Origin: Rhyacophila brunnea | Lineage: Eukaryota; Arthropoda; Insecta; Trichoptera; Rhyacophilidae | Assembly (NCBI GenBank): GCA_022495005.1 | Contig: JAGYXB010001001.1 | Span: 62,001 to 126,000 of the forward strand | DNA length: 64,000 nt | Direction of reading: 5' to 3' | Part shown: positions 11,663-22,915 of the stretch, piece after piece | Layout: the number at the start of each line of letters is the position of its first letter | Numbering within the stretch: the stretch's first letter is position 1 | Translations under genes and position numbers: made by a program | The notes under the pieces: generated by a model | Databases searched by the model: none | Told to the model about the DNA's origin: nothing | What the model saw: the letters and a program-made list of their open reading frames with translations, nothing else

Positions 11663-12604
11663 CTAACTAACTATATCTGAGATAAGAATAAAGTAAGACA
11701 CGCAACGAATTGAATAAAAAAGAAGTTGGAGGTAAGAAAAAACGTAAATAAACATGCGAACAAATCTTGATAAGCAAACCCAAGGACAAAATAAATGACA
11801 AATTAAAAAAAAAATTGTAAAACGTAAGAAAAAAATTTAGAATTTGAAGTAAGTGCACCACTGATTACATAATATTCTAAGAAAAAGACAGAACGTTATT
11901 TATTTGAAAAAATCTAATGTCGATTTTAAAGAACAGTGCAAGATAAAATAAAAGATAGTTTTATTTATTTTACCTATAAATGTGTAAGTGAAATGGATTT
12001 GGAGATATAAAAAGAAACCTTATTGGCCCAGTGGTTTCTAGGTGTGGACTTTTGTAATTCCCTGAAGATCTCGAATAAATAATTAAAAATTATCAACACC
12101 TATACCATATTCCTAGGTATCTACTATGATTGAAAAGTAGATCTTAATTTTTTGTATTTATGATTGCTTCATAAAAAAACAATATTTACGACTTTATGAT
12201 GTAGCAGATAAATGAGCAACTAAATAGTGATCAAAATATTATGAAAAGTTCAACTATCAAAGCATCACGGCATAAAATTAGTAATACCACGGTTATACAC
12301 AATTTATTGTACCTACCTATTGTTATAATTTTCTTAGTTCATTTAATCGTTTTAAATTTAATTTATTTTCAAATTCACCTCTTATGTGTTCATTCACTGA
12401 ATTGTTTACCCTATATTTTATGGAGACTAATAATAACTTCTATTTTCTACATACTAAATTATCAACCTCCACTTTTTGACAGGACGGCATACAGTTATAT
12501 AGGCACGTAGATAATAATTTTAAGTCCGTAGACAGGAATGAACGTTTGATGGCCCAAATATAGTACAATAGTATGTATGTAATTAAAGTTAGGGTACAAG
12601 TCGG
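11663..12604. other. Unassigned AT-rich sequence
   Basis: Open frames here are AT-driven (poly-Lys/Asn or Leu/Ile strings). No gene seen. Confidence 0.35.
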
Positions 12605-12759
12605 TTATCCTGGATACAGCGGCAAAGACATTTTGAAAATAGCCCATATACTGGATTATTTGTTAGGATTACCTAATCTAACTTAAACTAACCCAAACTA
12701 ACAAATAATCCAGTATATCGGCTATTTTCAAAATGTGTTTGCCGCTGTATCCAGGATAA
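12605..12759. repeat. 155-bp near-perfect palindrome (fold-back MITE)
   Basis: The two 62-bp arms (12605-12666 and 12698-12759) differ at only a few positions and are separated by a 31-nt loop of CCTAATCTAACTTAAAC type. Arm ends are TTATCCTGGATACAGCGGCA and its inverse. A related partial copy lies at 1072-1145, which argues for a mobile fold-back element rather than a chance hairpin. Confidence 0.9.
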
Positions 12760-13465
12760 ACATATAGAACAAAAGTTAGTGAAGTGGAAGTTTGTCGAGG
12801 CTGTTTTGATCGGGTTAATTTGTCTTTGAATAATATTGTGACTAGAAATTTTAACAATTCTTATTATTTTTAACATTGTATATTGTTCATAATTTTCGCG
12901 ACTACCACGTGAATAGACGATTTTTTTTTTACTAATAACATTTTAAACACTTAACATAAATATGGATAAATTGTACAGTTACTAGACAAAGATTAAATTT
13001 GATGTGTGTCAGAAGTATCTTAGGCATTTTCGCTCGTATGCTTTCTTTATATTATTATGAAACTATATTTATTTTAAAATCGCTTTATAAAAGGTAGGTA
13101 CGTCAAAACAGTAATAAATATCTGAAATAATTACACAACACTATTTCAGAAAGTGTAGGTTGATATATGTAGTCCATTGACATATGCTCCAATATCGCAA
13201 ACAAAAATTATTGACAGCAGAATTAACACAGTTTTTGTCTTCGTACCTGGCGAACCTTTATTTTCAATGTATGTGTGTGTGTATGTATTTTTTAATCTAT
13301 GCAAGTACTGTTTCAAAAATAGTTCGATTTATTTCCGCGTTAGCAGCATATGTCGATAAAGTCTTGTCAAATATTCATTTTATTTACAATCGATTCGTTA
13401 ATATACAAAAATACAAGATTAAATTTAAATAACTAGCCTAAAAATTATTAAATAATATTTTTAAT
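12760..13465. other. Unassigned sequence
   Basis: A short TGTGTGTGTATGT run at 13270 and no recognisable gene. Confidence 0.3.
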
Positions 13466-13623
13466 AGAAACGCTAAGCGTTTATTGCGATAAATTACAGC
13501 TGAACCGAGATGTTTCGATTTTAATAAATTGCATGCTTTCTAACCTCTAAATCGATGTTTTTTAAATTTGAAAAAAAAGATATAAGGATATAATAAATTC
13601 CAATTAACGTTTAGCGTTTCCCT
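13466..13623. mobile_element. Small MITE candidate
   Basis: AGAAACGCTAAGCGTTTATT at the left pairs with the right end, which inverted is GGAAACGCTAAACGTTAATT, followed by an AAATT match. About 158 bp, non-coding. No second copy seen in the window. Confidence 0.5.
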
Positions 13624-14731
13624 AGGTAATAGATTTACGTACATTTTTATCGTAATTTTGATAATAAATCTTATGTCATTCATCCATACCACCCGATAGA
13701 AATGTACCGAATTTGACACGTATTTTTGGTATATAGAACTCCACGATACATCTTAATTTTTTATTTTATTTTTCTCATTACTTTTGAATATATATTTACC
13801 GATTATTAAACTTTTCTAGCTATTTTTCGATAACAACTTTACCTAGAGACATCGCCTTAAGTGTCATCATCACTGTCGTCTTGAATAATATTTTAGATAA
13901 GTTTGATATTTTTTTATTAGGCACATTGGTAATTGCAATTATTTTTTTTTAATATTTTTTTATCGAGGGGCGGGTGCTCAAAGCAGTGAGTCAGTGCATT
14001 GGGAGTCCAAGTCCAGCCAGCCACTGCAGCTACCCTGGAAGAAGAATAAGAAACGTAATGTTAAAGGAACGCGTATTATGTAGATTGGATGTGTCAGATG
14101 TGTGTTTAGGTTTAGAGTGATATAAAAGAGTAAGGTACTTATAAAATGAATGCAGCTTTCGGAATATTTGATTATAGACAATGTGTTAAAATATATGTAG
14201 TATGTTAATGTACAAATTTAATGATTCTAGAATCATCATAACAATATAACGTTCGTTTAACGTTTTTGATCTGGTAATTGGGTATTCTTAATTGACACGA
14301 CGTCATTGTTGAAATACACATCTCAATGATGCCTGTACCCATTCATCTCAAAGTTTAATTTACAATAATAATTGTCACCAAAATATAGTTTATAGAGGTC
14401 GTTTTACATACATATTCCGGACAATATAGAATTTTGGATCAGTCTAAAGCGATTAAGTAATATTATAATGTGTTGGATTTTTTTTTTCTCTAATTAATTG
14501 TCCACTATTACTTTGGTACATATTCAATAATACTTAAGCATAACGTAATAATTTGTATTTTGTAACACGATAAAGCGTAGGGGTTCACTTGAACCAAAGC
14601 GAACCGTAAATGCCATTGAGAAAGCATTCAACACGCTTATATTCTCCGCAATATGAGTTCGAGTAAGATCGAATTTTAATGGCTGAATTAAATATTTATT
14701 GTACACGTCGCCGGCAAATATTGGTTTAAAC
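13624..14731. other. Unassigned AT-rich sequence
   Basis: A poly-T run and a GC-richer patch at 13965-14040 are present. No gene or repeat was identified. Confidence 0.3.
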
Positions 14732-15718
14732 CAGCGTTTCACAACCTTTTTTGGCTCGCGTACCACTTGGTAGTACCTACATCACGCTTAATTGTACCAC
14801 TTCGTAAAAATGATTGTATTTCGAGAAATTTGTTATTCTATTTGCATTATACATTTTATAGGGTGACTATATTTCCCAGAACTCAATTTATTTAAGTTTA
14901 AAAAAAATACCAAAGGTTTTATTATTTCTGATAAAAAAAAATGAGGCAAAAGGTGCCGAAGCTCATTTCTTGTCTAAATTCAAAACCAGGACATTTAAAG
15001 AAAAAAAAAATTAACAACTAATTTTTATTAAAAAAAAAAATACTTAGAATTAAATTAAATTATTTATATAAAAAAAATGAAATGTGCCGCAGGCAATTTT
15101 TTTCAAAAAATACTGATATTAATAGAAAATATATGTATATAAAATTAATTAAACACGGTAAATGCAAAAATTCTTCTGATGAAAACGAGACAATTCACAC
15201 ATTCATTTTTACAAATTTACAGCAACGCCGCAGGCAAAATTTTTGTTTTAAATATAATAATATTTATGAAATTGTATTTAAAAATATTTTTATTACCGAA
15301 ATTTTCTATTTATTATCGAAAATAATAGTTATGAAAGTGTTGCTTAAGATTATAATACATTGTTATCAAGTTATAAGTTTAATTTTTAAACAAATTTTAC
15401 GAAAATAAAAGCACAATAATATAAGCAAAATAAATTTAATGAGATCCTTGTGCTTGTTTCGAAGAACATAATTTTTTGAAATTTGGTTCAAAAGATGTGA
15501 GATATACCCTTAAATCTACACCTGCGTCCAATTTGTTTCGATATTTATTTTAAAAAAAAAACATATGAAGAAAAAGCTCTTTCTACTAATTCCGTACTAG
15601 TGAACGGTAATAAGAATTTGAGAGCTTTTTCAGAAAGTTCTTCATATTCTTTATCGATGTTTGTCCGCCATTGCTGATTATTTTTCGCGTACCACCAACT
15701 ATCCACTCGGAACCGCTG
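14732..15718. mobile_element. hAT-like non-autonomous element
   Basis: The left terminus CAGCGTTTCACAACC with CGCGTACCAC pairs with the right terminus, inverted CAGCGGTTCCGAGTGG with GGTACGCG. CAGCG(G)TT..CAACC ends are typical of hAT elements. The 8-bp flanks match at only 5 of 8 positions, so the target duplication is doubtful. The interior is extremely A/T-rich; the 108-codon frame at 15082 is Lys/Asn/Ile-driven and not a transposase I recognise. Confidence 0.6.
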
Positions 15719-15888
15719 ATCTAAAATATGGCGTCATACTAGTAACAACTTTTATTCCAGCTTGGTAAGACTTAATATACTTTGATGCATATTATGATGC
15801 AAAAATCTCAGAGCACTAGTATGACATTTGCCACAAATAAACTTGCAATGTGAACTGACTTAAGTAATTTGATGATTAGACATCGTAA

Positions 15889-16615
15889 CAATGGCGAGGG
15901 GAGGAGGTAGGCCATTAAAATTCGACATAAATAGTGCATACTATCCTTTATCATTCATACTTATATGTTTTGGTTGAACTAAGAATACAGTTTTCAGAGT
16001 GTGCTGGTTAGTTTTTAAAAGTCAATTAAACCCACCTAAACCAAACTATAATACTAGTTAAGGTATGCTATGGGTGATCCGACAAAAATAGTTCACACTT
16101 TTTCATGCATACTTACCTATATGTTTTCGTTGAATTAAGAATACATATTAAAGATGGCGTCGGTTAGTTTTTTTAAATTAATTAAGCCCTGCCTATACCA
16201 AACAATAATCGATAAACACTATTCTACTATCTATAAAAAATCTACAATTATTTGCGGTTTAATCCGGAAACAACATTTTTATGTTCCAAGCATCAATTAT
16301 TTGTTTTAACGAGAGATTATTTTTTCTGTTGTATTCTATGTCGAAATTAGAACCAAATGGAAATTCGTTTCAGCCGATAAACTGTTAAATGTAATAAATA
16401 TAGGCAAAATAAAATTGGACGTAGCGCTACTTGAACCTCACTTTTTAATTTATTCCGCATAAGGCGCATATTTTTGTGGCACTGTCATGAGTTTACCGGA
16501 TGCTACAGCATGGGAGATGCCATTTCCAACATTGAACGTTCCCTTATGACAAAGTTTAGTGGGCACTATAAATTTAAGTCAGATCTTAACAGCCTATCTC
16601 CACCTTTCGCCACTG
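15889..16615. mobile_element. hAT MITE, CAGTGGCGAAGGG family, copy 1
   Basis: Left end CAATGGCGAGGGGAGGAGGT; right end, inverted, CAGTGGCGAAAGGTGGAGAT. Flanked by CATCGTAA and CACCGTAA, an 8-bp duplication with one mismatch, diagnostic of hAT. Internal match to the copy at 32511-33083. The 16268-16550 segment is shared with 3957-4190 and looks like a second repeat carried inside. Confidence 0.85.
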
Positions 16616-16623
16616 CACCGTAA

Positions 16624-17203
16624 TGTATCTTTTTATCGTGCCATCCTCTATCGGAGGCAATCTTCACCTAATCATCTGCTACCCGGAAAACTTCGGTGGA
16701 CCTGCACTCATATCAATCACGGAGGTTCTTAAGCCACGAAATGCGGCGTTTTTCAATTGCAATCAATTGAGATAGATGTCCGAAATTGAATTTTGAGGAT
16801 GCGTCTGTACAGCCACATCTCGAAAGCCTCAACTCTTTATATGACATCTCTTCATTTGGTGTCTATACCACAGAAACGGATTAAAATAATGTAACAACGA
16901 AACCATACGCAGTCTCAGATCTAGGTTAAGGTGACGATAATTGACAAGGAGTCTTCTTATTTTGAAAAAGGCACTCATTGCGATCTCAATTTTGGTTTTT
17001 ATTTCTCAAGACTGATCCCATTTTTTAAATCGTATAAAATGACTTTAATTATATATTCTTTCAACATCTTCACATGAAAGGAAGTGTATCGTTCATTGAT
17101 ACACCCACACTCGCAGCAATCAAGAAAAGTACAAACCCACAAAATAATAACGAAAGAGTGTCACACAATACAATGACAAAAAATAATAATAAGACTCTTA
17201 TGA
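16624..17203. other. Unassigned sequence upstream of the CpG-rich block
   Basis: Mixed composition, no gene recognised. A GC-richer patch around 16660-16760 has no usable reading frame. Confidence 0.3.
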
Positions 17204-17525
17204 TTGTTTTTTAGGTGCAGCGTGCCAGTGCTCCCCTCTCGTCCAGCGGCTCCCCTCGCCCGCGTCGGTCCACAAGTGCAATGGCCGCATTCACCAGGAG
17301 GAGGACCAGGGGCGCGGGGTGAGGGCCTCACCCTGCTTTGGGCCGGCTGCGCGCGCACGGGGCTCCCTCGCTCGGAAGTTGTCACCCCCCGCTAACTTCA
17401 CTCCAGTCAGTCTACGCCGCGCGGCCATCCGGTCAACACGGCGCGTCGCGTATTTTTTGTGTTTCCGCAAGACGCCGCACGCACGACGACGTCGATCTGT
17501 GAATGAATCCCCGCAATTTTGAGCT
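17204..17525 (+). promoter_or_regulatory. CpG-rich block: candidate promoter / 5' UTR exon of Sema1a
   Basis: This ~320-bp stretch is strongly GC- and CpG-rich (GCGCGCACGGG, CCGCGCGGCC, GACGACGTCG) inside sequence of roughly 30% GC. It contains an arthropod initiator-like TCAGT at 17407 and a DPE-like GGTCA at 17431, though the spacing is a few bases short of canonical. A polypyrimidine-AG (GATTGTTTTTTAG) precedes it at about 17213 and a GGTGAG donor-like word lies at 17318, so a non-coding exon is also possible. It is 1.2 kb upstream of the semaphorin exon. Open frames on both strands are low-complexity Pro/Arg/Ala and are not convincing. The link to the downstream gene is inferred from position. 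Confidence 0.5.
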
Positions 17526-18691
17526 TTCCTCTAAAGTCACCAGTAATAAACGATAGAGCATGTCTCATTTCCTCACACATTCGAGTGTTACAGTGTTACT
17601 TTGACAGTTTATTCAAAAAATAATATAAATATACTGTCAAACTGAGTGAAAATCGTAAATAATACTGACACATTAAATCTATAGTAGTTATATATTGATA
17701 TAATAATATGTGACGTGGTATATTATTAAAATAAACACAGTTTCAGTAGTAATTATAAAACATTACATACAGAGATTTTAATAATTGTAACAGCTATTAA
17801 ATTAATAAGTGAATTACTTAATTTTATTATTTTTGCAGACGAATTATTAAAATAAAGTTTTTTTTATATTATATCAATCCGGTTATTGATAGTAATACTG
17901 TGTATACATAAACTGTTTTGTGTTTTTGGTATTTATTCTAAAAGTGTTGTGAGTCAGAAAGAATTTAACATCTCACCGCAGTTTGCCGCATAGCCTCTGT
18001 GTAGAGAAAATTCACTGGTGTTCTTTGTAGCCGACTATTCTATAATAATTCTAACCTTTGACAGGAGTCGAAGTGATAAAAATAAATAATATCTATTCTA
18101 GAACGCGATTGTATTCGACGAGAAAATAATACGCCAGCTATTTGGTCGTTATTTTTGTTGAAAAGCGACGTTAATTCTGATTTGATAAAACATCAAACTA
18201 TTCCAGTGTTTACGTTTTATATACATAAAAAAAACAACATGCGACAGTATAATTCTAATTATTTATGATGACTTTGTACAGTCATACATTTCGATAGCTA
18301 TAAGCTATTACATACACACTAAAATACAATACAACTAATTCCCTCAAAAAGATAACTAACTAACATTTATCGTGAGTTAATTTCGTATAAACGTGTACTG
18401 CAAAATTTGTTATTGCAAGTAAATAAATTATATTAAGTATATATTTTGTGCGTAAAGTCATTTGAACGCATTGCAGTGTGTATAATAACCCCCTGCAGTT
18501 AATTTCTGTCAGTGTTGCCAGTGAGAATAATAATTTATAAATTATAATAATAATACTATTTCGGTTTGAATAAAGATGAAGTGTGGCCATGTGTGACAGT
18601 TACGTGTCGTGGGTGGCAATTCTATTTGTATGCGAGTGCAGCGGAGGGTTGTAAAGTGTGCGTATCGATCAAGTAGGTACCAAGTGCTCCC
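17526..18691 (+). other. Probable 5' UTR / upstream region of Sema1a exon
   Basis: Non-coding. The last ~100 bp (18590-18690) is GC-richer and probably transcribed leader attached to the coding exon; an upstream acceptor cannot be fixed by eye. Confidence 0.35.
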
Positions 18692-18818
18692 ATGATGGAG
18701 TCTCCGAGGTTAACCGCGGTAATGGTGTGCAGGAGCCTCGTGCTGGTGCTGGTCTCTGCTGCGTGGGGCCACGCCATCTGGCAGGAGAACATCAGGCCGA
18801 AGATGTTCGTCGAATTAG
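18692..18818 (+). CDS. Sema1a: Semaphorin-1A, first coding exon (signal peptide)
   Basis: Two adjacent ATGs (18692, 18695) open a frame that begins MMESPRLTAVMVCRS and has a hydrophobic core LVLVLVSAAWGHA, a clear signal peptide with cleavage near AWGHA. It continues IWQENIRPKMFVELG, matching the start of mature insect class 1 semaphorins (WQ(E/D).(V/I)RPKM(Y/F)V), transmembrane axon-guidance proteins signalling through plexin A. The frame is cut by a splice donor: either TTAG|GTGGGT (exon end 18818, phase 1) or a GTGAGA at 18823. The sema domain itself (about 450 residues) must lie on later exons, none of which I found before the window ends 45 kb on. Identification rests on about 14 residues plus the signal peptide and donor, so a related semaphorin is the main alternative. 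Confidence 0.72.
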
Positions 18819-18823
18819 GTGGG

Positions 18824-19464
18824 TGAGAGATTGCACTCTAAGTAATCCACTACAAGTGAATAGTTATATTTCTTATGATGTTTAAATTTCTCCAAGGTAT
18901 ATCGATGGATGGTTCGTAGCTATGGCAGGTCATATTAACAAGAATTGACAGATCATAATAATGTCAGAGAGTGAGTCACCGTATATAATAATTTGATTAG
19001 GTCAAAACCAAAAAAGCTTCTCTCCATAACATTGAGATATACGACTAAAATTATGACACACTTTTGTGGGGCTTTTAGAGACATTCAATTTTTTTTTTAA
19101 TATTATATAAATATAGGGTACTAATCTTTTTAGACCCTTGGTTAAATTAAATATAATAAATAAAGTTATTTTTGGTCTAATTTTATCATTTCAAAGAGTG
19201 ACTGTGTTGTATTTCCAAAATTGAAAGAAGCCTTTTGATTCTAACCGACTTATAAAATATTTAAGCCGCCAGGATACTAAATTTTAATTTGAATATCGAA
19301 GTATAGTTTAAAGTTTCATTAGTGGTAAAGCTCATTTTACTTTGATAAGGTATGTTGTATAAAAAGGCCTTATAACTTTACTGAAAACTTTCACTTTGGG
19401 AATTGGAATTTAGTTAAAGTTTCTTGTTTGATAAAGTACCTATCTACACACCTTATAATGTATA
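18824..19464. other. Unassigned intronic sequence
   Basis: AT-rich; no gene or repeat family recognised. Confidence 0.3.
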
Positions 19465-21698
19465 TCGCACCCCCAGTAAGATACTGTAGTAAGTTTGGCA
19501 GGAGAGCCATTTGAAGTTTCAAATATTCTTTGTAAATACAGGAAAAGTCTGAATGTAAAAATTATTACTCATTTTTATGGAAAAACATGATCTTTTTTCA
19601 ACTGTATTCATCATTTTTCTCTAAAACATATACAAACGGAGATATTTGAATATTTCTGAGTTACGACTGTATTTTATTAGGATATTTGACAATTTCATGG
19701 TGAAATTTGAATATTCTAATAATTTCAACTAATTTGTTGGGCACTGTAAAGGAAGGTTTTCAAAATATTAAGTTATGGTAGGTACAATCTTTAAAGATGT
19801 ATTGAAAAAAAAAGAAAAATACAATTATTAATTCAAAAAAACAAAAAATACTTAATTATTTAATTTAATGAGAAAATAAAATTTTTACATACGATTTTTA
19901 ATTTTTAAACATCATAATAAAATTCACGATGTTTAGCGGTGCAGAGGAAAGCAACTCCTTCTTTTTAATTGTCGTTATTTTTGGCCACTCTTGATATGCT
20001 TTGGATAAATTGAGACCATCTATTGGTAACGGTTTACCTATTTGCTGTTGTCGAACATTCAATTTCCTACATTCTTCATGATAAATGGTTTTAAAAAAAA
20101 TAATGTATGGATAGTCTCTGTCTACTTTTATAACTTTAATTTTCTGCCACAAAACTTTTTCTCCATTTTCATCCGTGTTGTAATTTTGACCGATTTGATC
20201 TGCTAGTTTTTTCATGTTGAGAAAATTATTTGTCGTCATGGGTTTAACTATGTATGGTTGTCCTGTTTTCTTATTTTTTTGTACAATGGTAATCATTTGG
20301 CTGAACACAAATATTGGTCCACTTTTTAGAGCCCTAGTCTTCTGCTGCTCAATTGTAGAATGGACGATATCGCCTTCATTTTGTTTATGCCCGGTGACCA
20401 AAAACCTATGAGAGATTGTTGTATTTTTTTTGTGAATTCCCGGTGGCATATAAATACATTGCAGCAATGTATTTATTTTTATTCTGCCCGGCACAATTGT
20501 CACTGTAAAAAATAAAATGCTCATTGTGGTGATATTTTTCACATGCATTGTAATCGAGTACACAGCTACCAATTTCATTGGATCCTCATGCAGCTTGACT
20601 CTCGTCCCACATGTATCAGTTTGCAATATTTTCAGTGATATTATAGACTGTAAGATTGTACATTGCCAAACTTTCGTTTATAATAGAAAGTTGACACATT
20701 TCCGCGAGGAAGCGGTAAAACAGCCTGCAAATCATATACAGCTACATTAATGACACTATTTTGGCCATTAGTTCGGGACTCTGCTACGTCTTTGGTCTTT
20801 TCATCCCTTGCCTCTTTTTTCCAGGTTGATGTGTCTCATATTTTTCTTGAAGTTGTTTTTTCATCTGGTGAAGAATTATTGTATAGGTCGCATTCAACGC
20901 ACAAATCTTTTTTATGCTTAAAGAAGCCAATATTAAATTCGTCATTAAATATGGATGCGTATAATAGTGTTCTTTTCCAAATGGCATATTGCTGTCAGCT
21001 TGTTGTTTTTGTATAACCGATACATTTCAGCAATTGTTAATTTACCATCTAAATACAATTTAGACGTCTGTGCACGCAAATAATGTTACTCGTTACTGGG
21101 AAAGACTTAATGTGAGCTCTTATATAATTTTTTAATCATCACCAATTTTTTTGTGATTGCCATGGTGATCTCTTTATTCTGGAATTGGCGTTCCGGAAAG
21201 GAGATCTCTTGTTTTCCACGCAGTGGAGCAGTACCTTTCACTCACCCCAAATGTGTTGATAAAGTATTTTTTGCATAATTTTACTTCCATTTAATTGTTG
21301 ATAACAAAAATTGTTGCCTATGCTGCTTCCAGTTTTTTTTTGTTTGAATACTTTGGAACAATAATATCCATGCAATTAGTGAGAAAATTACGCTGTATCT
21401 TAAGATTTTCCTGTAGTAACAGAGTTACAACAGTATTTTTTTGAAAAGTATTGTTTTATTTTTTTAGGAAGCTTCTTGTAAAATACTGTCGTAACTTAGT
21501 TACAACACTATTTTATTATCTATTTAACAGTTTTCGGAAAGTAATGTACTGTATTAAGTGCTTTCTCTCTGACACTATTTGAGTTTGAGATACGACAGTA
21601 TTTTATTAAAATAGCAAAAAAAAAATACGAATCCAACCACATCCATAACTCGAAAACGCCCATTTCAGACTTACGACAGTATCTTACTGGGGGTGCGA
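19465..21698 (-). mobile_element. 2.2-kb DNA transposon with SDNCAGQNKN transposase
   Basis: The left terminus TCGCACCCCCAGTAAGATAC is followed by TGTAGTAAGT; the right terminus, read inverted, is the same except TGTCGTAAGT. TATA flanks both ends, a plausible 4-bp target duplication (the junction is palindromic, so the boundary could shift by a few bases). Subterminal repeats of an AAATACTGTCGTAAC-type word occur near 19660, 21420, 21480-21518 and 21590, likely transposase-binding sites. A decayed transposase occupies the centre on the minus strand. The superfamily is one of the less well classified DDE-type groups; I do not assign it to a named superfamily. Confidence 0.85.
19898..21150 (-). 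pseudogene. Decayed DDE-type transposase of the SDNCAGQNKN family
   Basis: Reading down the minus strand across frame changes: YLDGKLTIAEMYRLY (about 21045), FNIGFFKHKKDLCVECDLY (about 20910), AVYDLQAVLPLPRGNVSTF (about 20720), SDNCAGQNKNKYIAAMY (about 20480), FLVTGHKQNEGDIVHSTIE (about 20390), RALKSGPI, WQKIKVIKVDRDYPY, and a Lys-rich C-terminus. The longest intact part is the 242-codon frame 20626-19898. The order of blocks matches a transposase-like family abundant in aphid, moth and cnidarian genomes; the D in SDNC is probably a catalytic acid, by inference. At least four frameshifts or stops make the copy inactive. It lies wholly between the element's inverted termini. Confidence 0.82.
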
Positions 21699-21702
21699 TA
21701 TA

Positions 21703-22350
21703 CGTATTTTTATATATTATATAATATGTACATTAAATATGAAATAAACATGTTAATTAAGTTATGCAATCTGAAATCGACGATGGTGATGTTTTTGCCG
21801 ATACCCTCGGAATTAAATAAAATTACAATAATAATGATTACGTTATACAATGTTTTGTCAACCCTTAGTGTACAGTAAAGGTGATCGGGTACTTTTGGAA
21901 ATAGGTAGGCTTTGGAGATTATCGTGCGTAGGTAGTTACTTGTCAGTTATATATATCTAAGCTAAGGGAAGTACCTAATAACTTAATTTTAAAATATTAT
22001 AACTGATGATAATAACAATTGTACATCCTATAGTAAGTCGACGTAGAATAATATTAGATAGTGTTAGTTTTTAAAATTTAATTAATCCCCGAAACTTAAT
22101 TTCATTAAAAAAAATATAAGTACTTTAAAATTAAATATGGTTTAATGTTTAATGACAGAAAAAAAACTTTATTGAAATGTGTTTGTTTGAAGACCGATTA
22201 AAAGCTTTGAACTTGAGTGCAATTTGTCGGTTATCTCTTACGATAATTTTCTGGTAGACGTCACGATATTCTAGAAAAAACATAACACTTTAACGTAGGT
22301 ACGGATTATTACACCTTTTGAACGCATCAGATTTATTTGTAAATATACGA
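21703..22350. other. Unassigned AT-rich intron sequence
   Basis: No gene or repeat family recognised. Confidence 0.3.
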
Positions 22351-22357
22351 CGTAGCG

Positions 22358-22434
22358 CAGGCGGCCTTTGTAGCCCGATGCGTAAGGCGCTGGCATTTCA
22401 TCCAAGGGCTCCGGTTCGATTCTCGGTGAGGTAA
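22358..22434 (+). repeat. tRNA-like SINE head
   Basis: Contains an A-box-like TAGCCCGATGCGTAAGGCG and a B-box GGTTCGATTCTCG, followed directly by AT-rich sequence. Acceptor-stem pairing is poor, so this is a SINE head and not a tRNA gene. Confidence 0.5.
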
Positions 22435-22819
22435 CAATATTTTGTTGTGATTGTTTCTATTTCATTACTGATTAGTGATTACTAGGGATTCCTATTGATT
22501 TTTTTTATCAATTTTTATGGAAAAATTAATGGTTTAAAAATTAATAAATGTTAAAAATCTGAACACCACTGCACATTTATGTACTGAAATATGACTATAT
22601 TCTAAAACATTAGAGCGAGAGGTTTAAAAGAATACTATTTTATGTAATAAAAATACTTTATGCTGTCATCAAATGTTTAAAATAAATATAAAGGATAATA
22701 AGGCTTTAAAATTATATAAATAGATTATCTACAACGTGTAAGGTATGTCCAGGATCATGCTTTGAAAATAGAAAGAAAGCTCCATTTTGACCCACGCTGA
22801 GCACGTCCGCCCTTAACAA

Positions 22820-22915
22820 TGGAAAAAAATGCCAATCACGGGACAAGTCCCGGGATCCCGGGATTGTCAAATTGTAATCCCGAAATCCCGGGACTAGATT
22901 CTCTAGTGATTACAG
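22820..22915. repeat. Relic with hAT-type CCCGGGATCCCGGG ends
   Basis: GGAAAAAAATGCCAATCACG and CCGGGATCCCGGGATTG resemble the right end of the hAT MITE at 50457-51114 (GGGAAAAAATGCCAATCCCG). No complete element. Confidence 0.5.

Noticed and set aside
15082..15408. 108-codon plus-strand open frame
   Set aside because: Lys/Asn/Ile-rich translation of very AT-rich DNA inside a hAT-like element; no transposase motif.
17161..17522. Pro/Arg/Ala-rich open frames on both strands
   Set aside because: Produced by high GC content; low-complexity, no domain, better explained as promoter or UTR.
20214..21016. Plus-strand open frames of 65-88 codons
   Set aside because: Shadows of the minus-strand transposase pseudogene, which has the recognisable motifs.
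22358..22434. Possible tRNA gene
   Set aside because: B-box is good, but the acceptor stem does not pair and there is no discriminator/terminator arrangement.
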